Source: Candidatus Zipacnadia bacterium
GTDB lineage: Bacteria > Armatimonadota > Zipacnadia > Zipacnadales > Zipacnadaceae
Reading direction: 5' to 3'
Assembly (NCBI GenBank): GCA_029821515.1
Contig: JALGTD010000025.1
Coordinates: 1 to 10,784, forward strand
Length of the DNA stretch: 10,784 bases
This document shows positions 7,245 through 10,784 of the stretch, piece by piece. Under the pieces are notes generated by a model. It ran no database searches. It saw only the letters and a program-made list of their open reading frames with translations, and was not told the DNA's origin. The translations under genes and the position numbers were made by a program. Every line of letters starts with the position of its first letter. Within the stretch, counting starts at the first letter, position 1.

Positions 7245-8246
7245 CTATTCAGTCGCCTTCTTACCGAACCGGTAAGCATCCACGCCGGACAGGTCGCCGA
7301 CCTCGGCGGCAACCTCGGCAGCGAAGGCCTTGGCTTGCGCAATGATGTCTACACCGACATCCTCACTGAACTGATCCATAAGCCGCTGGAACATCTCGCC
7401 CGGCCGGCCATCGCCGATCTCCAGGCCGTTGATCTTAGTGCAGGGCAACATAGTGAAGCCAGTAGAGGTATAGAAGGCCTCGTCGGCGTGATAGGCATCA
7501 TAAAGCTCGATATTTCTCTCTTCCGCGGGAATCCCCAGGCGTCCGGCCAGGTCCAGAATATACGCGCGCCGGGTGCCGCGTAGTATGTTGCGGCCCTCCG
7601 GTGTCATGAGTTTGCCATCCTGGACGATAAAGAAGTTGGCTCCGGTGCCTTCCGTGATAAAACCATCGGGATCCAGCAGCAGCGCAAAGGCTCTGGGATC
7701 ACCAATCAGCGACACCTGAAGATTGGCCGTCATATAGTGGATGCGGCTGCGGTTCTTAATCTTAGCTTCCAGCAGCGGTGCCGGAATCGCTCGCTGCGAT
7801 GGAGTGACAGCGTGGATGCCTTCGTCGTACAGGTCAGCCAGTGTCGCCACAGTCCATTTAACAGGGAAGTCGGCAATTACCACCGTAGGCTCGGTCTTGC
7901 CACCGAAAACCATCTTGTACATTGACAGCGGGCCGCGTGAGACGTTGATCATAATCCGATGCTCGTCGGTATCCTTGAAGGCCGGTTGGTTTGCCTCCAT
8001 GGTCTTATAAACAAGTTGTTCCATCTCGTCAATGCTCTGTTTGATCGGGATCTGCAGCTGCTTGATGCCCCGGTACATCCGTTCGAGATGATCGCGTAGC
8101 ATGAATTGCTCGCCGTTAAACGAACGGGTCATCTCAAAAACCATATCTCCAAACATCAGAGCAGAGTCAAATATCGAAATGTTGGCTTCTATCTCAGGTA
8201 CGAACTCACCATTTAGGTATACAAGCCGTTGCGCTGTCTCACTCAC
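7245..8246 (-). CDS. PLP fold-type IV aminotransferase (class IV; BCAT/D-amino-acid transaminase family)
   Basis: A 333-residue aminotransferase of the family that includes IlvE, D-alanine transaminase and aminodeoxychorismate lyase. The probable PLP Schiff-base lysine is Lys164 in KIKNRSRIHY. The cofactor glutamate is Glu199 in GFITEGTGANFF. GTRRAYILDLAGRLGI and TSTGFTMLPCTKING follow in the usual order. The start is GTG 8246-8244 with AAGGAGG 7 bases upstream. The C-terminus extends about 30 residues past the core and is charged and alanine-rich. It is the second gene, 20 bases after the first SDR and 21 before the zinc dehydrogenase. Members transfer an amino group between an amino acid or amine and a keto acid. 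The KNRSR lysine context is not that of IlvE, so a branched-chain role should not be assumed. In this operon it may remove or add an amino group on the pathway's intermediate. Confidence 0.9.
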   Translation of the reverse strand: MSETAQRLVYLNGEFVPEIEANISIFDSALMFGDMVFEMTRSFNGEQFMLRDHLERMYRGIKQLQIPIKQSIDEMEQLVYKTMEANQPAFKDTDEHRIMINVSRGPLSMYKMVFGGKTEPTVVIADFPVKWTVATLADLYDEGIHAVTPSQRAIPAPLLEAKIKNRSRIHYMTANLQVSLIGDPRAFALLLDPDGFITEGTGANFFIVQDGKLMTPEGRNILRGTRRAYILDLAGRLGIPAEERNIELYDAYHADEAFYTSTGFTMLPCTKINGLEIGDGRPGEMFQRLMDQFSEDVGVDIIAQAKAFAAEVAAEVGDLSGVDAYRFGKKATE

Positions 8247-8266
8247 AGTCTGTCCTCCTTAGCAAA

Positions 8267-9028
8267 TTAGTCGAACCGTTTACCGCCGTTTACGGCGATG
8301 TTATCGCCAGTGATATACTTGCCCTCATCGGAGGCCAGGAAGGCCACGACCGAGGCGACCTCCGGCGGGTCACCAATGCGCTTCAATGGTATCTGCTGAC
8401 GCAGCCGCTCCAGGCTCTCGGGAGTATTGTGGCGCTCGTGGATGGGCGTGTATATAACGCCGGGCGCTACAGTATTCACGGTGATATTATATTCGCCCAG
8501 TTCACCAGCTAGCGCTCGGGTCAGCGCTTCCACGCCACCTTTGCTGGCCGCGTAGTGAGCTGCCCCGACGCCTCCTCCGGTGCGCGCCGAGATCGAGCCC
8601 ATATTGATGATGCGCCCCTCTCCGAGCTGCTTCATACCAGGGATCACATACTTCGAGCACAGGAACGTACCGGTAAGATTGATGGCGATCACCAAGTTCC
8701 ACAACTCCTCGTCCATCTCGTCGGCCGGTACATTCTTGATGATATCCCCCGCATTATTGATGAGGATACCAATGGGCTGCCCGAAGTGTTCAGTGATGGT
8801 AGCAATGCCCTGCTTGATTTGAGTGCTGTCGGTGACGTCAATCCTCACCGCAAAGACGTCTTGGCCTTTACCAGTAAGCTCCTCGGTAAGTGCCTCCGCG
8901 CCCGCCGCGCTCTTATTGTAGCAGCAGGCCACCCTGGCTCCCTCGGCAGCAAGCCGCCTGACACAGGCAGCGCCAATGCCTGTGGCACCTCCGGTAACCA
9001 TAGCCACCTTTCCAGTTAGCCCGTCCAT
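8267..9028 (-). CDS. FabG-type short-chain dehydrogenase/reductase (SDR), first gene of the operon
   Basis: A 253-residue classical SDR. TGGATGIG is at 12-19, NNAG at 91-94, the catalytic Ser at 145 (NMGSIS), and Tyr159/Lys163 in YAASK. After the second strand it reads CCYNKS with no acidic residue, which suggests NADP use, unlike the second SDR of the operon. The C-terminal YITGDNIAVNGG is standard. Two ATGs are in frame. The upstream one (9034) leaves only 2 bases after the GGAGG core, whereas ATG 9028-9026 has an 8-base spacing, so 9028 is preferred. The end is TAA at 8267-8269, 20 bases before the aminotransferase start. The gene opens the six-gene run. About 500 bases without a firm gene lie upstream, so the operon promoter should be there. 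The enzyme is cytoplasmic and its substrate is unknown. Confidence 0.9.
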   Translation of the reverse strand: MDGLTGKVAMVTGGATGIGAACVRRLAAEGARVACCYNKSAAGAEALTEELTGKGQDVFAVRIDVTDSTQIKQGIATITEHFGQPIGILINNAGDIIKNVPADEMDEELWNLVIAINLTGTFLCSKYVIPGMKQLGEGRIINMGSISARTGGGVGAAHYAASKGGVEALTRALAGELGEYNITVNTVAPGVIYTPIHERHNTPESLERLRQQIPLKRIGDPPEVASVVAFLASDEGKYITGDNIAVNGGKRFD

Positions 9029-9068
9029 TAGCATCTCCTCCCTGATGATAAGGCTCTATCCCAAATCG

Positions 9069-9110
9069 TCACGAACTTCTGTCATCACACTGTATTGGTT
9101 TCGTGGCCAT
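9069..9110 (-). CDS. Possible 13-residue leader peptide
   Basis: On the minus strand an ATG at 9110-9108 opens MATKPIQCDDRSS and stops with TGA at 9071-9069, about 40 bases before the first SDR. Upstream lies AGGAGGTGAT (9127-9118), a 10-base perfect match to the anti-Shine-Dalgarno end of 16S rRNA. Between the core and the ATG is a small GGCC-GAT-GGCC inverted repeat that includes part of the start codon. Spacing from GGAGG to ATG is 11 bases, a little long. The peptide has no run of one regulatory amino acid, so a classical attenuator is not evident. It could be a leader peptide, a remnant, or chance. Confidence 0.22.
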   Translation of the reverse strand: MATKPIQCDDRSS

Positions 9111-9117
9111 CGGCCCT

Positions 9118-9127
9118 ATCACCTCCT
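9118..9127 (-). promoter_or_regulatory. Extended Shine-Dalgarno sequence without a normal gene behind it
   Basis: AGGAGGTGAT on the minus strand is complementary to ten consecutive bases of the 16S rRNA 3' end. It is the longest such match noticed in the window, yet the only reading frame it could serve is the 13-codon one starting at 9110. It may bind ribosomes in the 5' leader of the SDR operon. Confidence 0.35.
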
Positions 9128-9291
9128 GGGCTTGCGCTGGTCTGCTCAATCGCGCTATCTCTGGCTTCCGTACAGATGGGCCAACTCGATAAACTTCCGA
9201 ACCCGGGACAGAGGCGTGCTCGGGGTGATAGGACTGCTGGTACACACCACAAAGCCCCGTGCCTCGCTGGTTGTCTGGATTTGTCTGTTAA

Positions 9292-9492
9292 TCGCAGCCT
9301 GATGAAGCATCTGTATCGTCATTTCTCCCACTCAGTCGGTTCATGGCAGGTGTGCCGTTGCTTGAGGGGGAGTTGACGCCCGTGCTCTTTGATTTCCAGC
9401 CGGATGCGGGAACACTCCGGGGCATCGGCTTCAAGGGCTCATGGGGCGCTGACCTCTGGATCCAGAACGCTACCAGTTCCTCTGAATTGTAG
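9292..9492 (+). pseudogene. Short coding-like fragment, possible gene remnant
   Basis: The + strand is open from just after TAA 9289-9291 to TAG 9490-9492, with an ATG at 9343. From that ATG it encodes 49 residues beginning MAGVPLLEGELTPVLFDF and ending NATSSSEL. Third positions are about 70% G/C, like the real genes, and the composition (FDFQPDAG, GIGFKGSWG) looks like folded protein, possibly part of a beta-sandwich domain. There is no Shine-Dalgarno before the ATG and no promoter. The complementary frame on the minus strand is rich in Ser, Pro and Arg and looks like the shadow. I do not recognise the family. A decayed piece of a larger gene is the best guess; a non-coding stretch is also possible. 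Confidence 0.22.
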
Positions 9493-9533
9493 CGAGCCAT
9501 CAATTTCCGTTTGTGTGCGACAGAGCCTTGGCC

Positions 9534-10214
9534 TTATTGGGAAGCAGATGTGTCTGACGGCTCCAGAGCAACGGTGATAGTGAGCAGGCCAGGGTGAACG
9601 GCAACATTCCTCAGTTGCAGGTCGCTTTGCCCCAGCTTTTGCTGGATCAATTTATCAATGGTGCGCCCAATCTTCTTGCGAAATATCCCTGGCAGGCCGA
9701 TCTTGCCCGCGCTGGTCTCCTCGACGTGCAGCACCAGCTTACCATCGGCCACTTCCGGGACAATTTCGACGCGCATCCGCACTGGCACAAAGGCGACCTT
9801 GGTACGCACGCTGCCCTCGATGTAACCATCACCAAAGGCAACCCTGGGGTCTTCTATGCCGGAGGGCAGCTCAAGTTCATCACGATGCTCTTTCAGATAG
9901 GCATTGACATCAGCATCTGACAGCCGGATTTGCACAGTAGGCTTGACTCCGCGCATTGCCCGTATCTGGGCTTCGGTCAATTGGCTGGTTGCCTGTTCGA
10001 CGGTGTTAGTGCCACCCAGCGACCGCTTGGCACGGGCGACGATCTCTTCCGGAGAAGAAAACAGCATTATTAGTATCAGAGCGAAGAGGATGGTCAGGAT
10101 GATCGTACCAATCGCGCACCCGCAGCAGAAACCGGAGCGGCGGCGCGGAGGTTTGGTCGCGTCCAGCTCGCCCGCATTCTGAGAAATCTCGGTCTTCGTC
10201 TGTTCAGCGTCCAT
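9534..10214 (-). CDS. Single-pass membrane protein of unknown function (LmeA/DUF2993- or YpmS-like architecture)
   Basis: A 226-residue protein. A polar cytoplasmic tail with PPRRRS (22-27) is followed by a Cys-rich CCGC (30-33) and one membrane helix at about 34-53. The Arg-rich, inside-positive flank predicts N-in topology, with the rest outside the membrane. The outer part has LSDADVNAYLKEH (98-110), then alternating beta-strand-like segments, then GLPGIFRKKIGRTIDKLIQQKLG. This layout recalls small anchored proteins of the DUF2993/LmeA or DUF2140/YpmS kind, where an 'LSDADVNAYL'-like segment precedes a beta-rich lipid-binding fold. That resemblance is by eye only. Start ATG 10214-10212 lacks a good Shine-Dalgarno, and no upstream alternative exists in frame. 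A minus-strand promoter lies about 40 bases upstream. It is apparently monocistronic and unrelated to the metabolic operon. No function is assigned. Confidence 0.72.
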   Translation of the reverse strand: MDAEQTKTEISQNAGELDATKPPRRRSGFCCGCAIGTIILTILFALILIMLFSSPEEIVARAKRSLGGTNTVEQATSQLTEAQIRAMRGVKPTVQIRLSDADVNAYLKEHRDELELPSGIEDPRVAFGDGYIEGSVRTKVAFVPVRMRVEIVPEVADGKLVLHVEETSAGKIGLPGIFRKKIGRTIDKLIQQKLGQSDLQLRNVAVHPGLLTITVALEPSDTSASQ

Positions 10215-10252
10215 AGCGGTTGTGCTTCAGATAGATATGAATAGTCTCCGTG

Positions 10253-10282
10253 ATTGTACTCGTTGGTAACGCTTGGTGTCAA
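10253..10282 (-). promoter_or_regulatory. Sigma-70-type promoter for the membrane-protein gene
   Basis: On the minus strand TTGACA (10282-10277) is followed after 18 bases by TACAAT (10258-10253), one mismatch from the consensus -10. Transcription would begin near 10246 and give a leader of about 32 bases before ATG 10214. Position and direction fit the gene starting there. Confidence 0.6.
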
Positions 10283-10293
10283 TGACGTAAGCG
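10270..10293. promoter_or_regulatory. Imperfect palindrome over the -35 box of the minus-strand promoter
   Basis: The outer arms CGCTT (10270-10274) and AAGCG (10289-10293) enclose GTCA-A-TGAC (10278-10286), giving a nearly symmetric 24-base element centred at 10282. It covers the whole TTGACA box of the minus-strand promoter. Its placement suits a repressor operator. Symmetry alone is weak evidence, and no regulator gene is in the window. Confidence 0.27.
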
Positions 10294-10457
10294 AAAGCAG
10301 CCGCCCCCGGCGGGTTGTTGATCTGAATGCTTCTCTGAGAGGTGTGATCGGCATATCAGGACACCGCTACGGATGGGCTGGTTTAGCCTTGTGTTAGTGT
10401 GGGTAACCTGGTAAGAAGGCGTTGGACACACTTTTATCACAATTAGTTCAATATACC

Positions 10458-10486
10458 TTGACAAATACTCTGAAAAGATTTATAAT
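10458..10486 (+). promoter_or_regulatory. Perfect-consensus sigma-70 promoter for the TadG-like gene
   Basis: TTGACA (10458-10463), a 17-base spacer, then TATAAT (10481-10486): both boxes and the spacing match the consensus exactly. The surroundings are AT-rich, unlike the rest of the window. Transcription would start near 10493, leaving a leader of about 38 bases with the ribosome binding site AGAGGTG at 10516-10522 and ATG at 10531. Confidence 0.85.
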
Positions 10487-10530
10487 GTCACTATATAGAT
10501 ACTAAGGGTCCGTCAAGAGGTGAAATTAAT

Positions 10531-10784
10531 ATGTGGGCACAACAGAAAAAGTCACAGCAGGGCACAATTATGGTCATTGTGATATTGGCGCTGATGGCGC
10601 TGCTGGGAATGGCGGCTTTGACCGTTGATGTTGGGCTACTATGCCTCGCCGCTCAGCAGGCTCAGGACGTGGCTGATGCGGCGGCCTTAGGAGCGGCTCT
10701 GGAGGTGCCCGACTACACCAGCGGTCGGACTGTGGCATTATCCCTGGTTGAGGCCAACAATGAGTCATCCACGGGCTTCCAGGC
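10531..10784 (+). CDS. TadG-like protein with Flp-pilus-assembly TadE/G-like N-terminus, 5' part only
   Basis: The frame runs off the right edge; 84 codons are present. A short polar N-terminus ending in a Gly-Thr (QQGT) precedes a hydrophobic helix at about residues 13-37 (VIVILALMALLGMAALTVDV). Then comes QQAQDVADAAALGAA, the segment that marks TadG-like/von-Willebrand-associated pilus assembly proteins: one N-terminal membrane anchor followed by an Asp-Ala-Ala-Ala-Leu stretch. Such proteins are anchored in the membrane or carried to the surface by Tad-type machinery, and are often followed by large extracellular domains. ATG 10531 has AGAGGTG 8 bases upstream and a perfect promoter further up, so this is probably the first gene of a transcript going right. 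The domain call is good; the full protein and its partners lie outside. Confidence 0.82.
   Translation, partial: MWAQQKKSQQGTIMVIVILALMALLGMAALTVDVGLLCLAAQQAQDVADAAALGAALEVPDYTSGRTVALSLVEANNESSTGFQ

Larger units (their letters stand above)
9029..9533. other. Intergenic region of about 500 bases upstream of the dehydrogenase-aldolase operon
   Basis: There is no full-length gene here. The minus strand must carry the operon promoter, but I found no -10/-35 pair close to consensus. Two features stand out and are listed separately: a 13-codon minus-strand frame with a perfect 10-base Shine-Dalgarno sequence (9069-9127), and a coding-like + strand stretch ending at 9492. No tRNA, terminator with a T-run, or long repeat was visible. 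The region lies between two same-direction (minus) genes, so it also holds the 3' end of the transcript from the membrane-protein gene at 9534-10214. Confidence 0.6.

Noticed and set aside
7245..8246. Calling the aminotransferase ilvE
   Set aside because: The fold-type IV family is clear, but the lysine context KNRSR differs from the IlvE pattern and no branched-chain pathway genes are nearby.
8267..9028. Calling the first SDR fabG of fatty acid synthesis
   Set aside because: It is FabG-like in motifs, but the neighbours include no acyl carrier protein, FabD, FabF or other fatty-acid gene, so only the broad SDR family is supported.
9118..9127. ATCACCTCCT on the + strand as the 3' end of a 16S rRNA gene
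   Set aside because: Only these ten bases match. The preceding sequence lacks the conserved 16S 3' region, so it is better read as a Shine-Dalgarno sequence on the minus strand.
9288..9503. A 71-codon minus-strand frame below the membrane-protein gene
   Set aside because: Its translation is low-complexity Ser/Pro/Arg-rich with no ribosome binding site. The + strand frame over the same bases looks more protein-like, so this is treated as the shadow.

Overview
The window is dense bacterial DNA of moderately high GC. Genes are closely packed, ribosome binding sites are strong Shine-Dalgarno type, and one promoter is a perfect sigma-70 consensus. The host cannot be named from this sequence alone. 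An OPT-like transporter of the DUF6785/DUF6784 type beside a TadG-like gene would fit a member of Armatimonadota, Planctomycetota or a similar environmental phylum. That is a low-confidence impression.

Region 1 (1-2199, + strand) is a sulfate-activation cluster. It holds the 3' end of sat (ATP sulfurylase), then an alkaline-phosphatase-superfamily phosphodiesterase 12 bases later, then cysC (APS kinase). Sat and CysC together make PAPS from sulfate and ATP. The hydrolase between them may act on a nucleotide or sulfo-nucleotide by-product, but its substrate is unknown.

Region 2 (9028 down to 2237, - strand) is a compact, apparently co-transcribed run of six genes. In order of transcription they are a FabG-type SDR, a fold-type IV PLP aminotransferase, a zinc-dependent MDR dehydrogenase, a second (NAD-type) SDR, a class II (zinc) aldolase, and a large OPT-like membrane transporter whose start overlaps the aldolase end. 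The combination reads as uptake, oxidation, transamination and aldol cleavage of a small polyhydroxylated and perhaps aminated compound. No kinase, dedicated regulator or recognisable known operon is present. The aldolase departs from the usual phosphate-binding residues of its family. This operon is the best candidate here for an undescribed pathway. It converges on cysC with only 37 bases between the two stop codons.

Region 3 (9029-9533) is about 500 bases without a clear gene. It contains a possible 13-codon leader reading frame with a 10-base perfect Shine-Dalgarno sequence upstream of the operon, and a short coding-like fragment on the + strand that may be a gene remnant.

Region 4 (9534-10784) has a minus-strand gene for a single-pass membrane protein of unknown function. 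A divergent intergenic region follows with two readable promoters, one of them exactly TTGACA-N17-TATAAT. The window ends inside the start of a TadG-like gene, which suggests a Tad/Flp-type pilus or surface-protein locus to the right. No tRNA, rRNA, CRISPR array, insertion sequence or other mobile element was seen.
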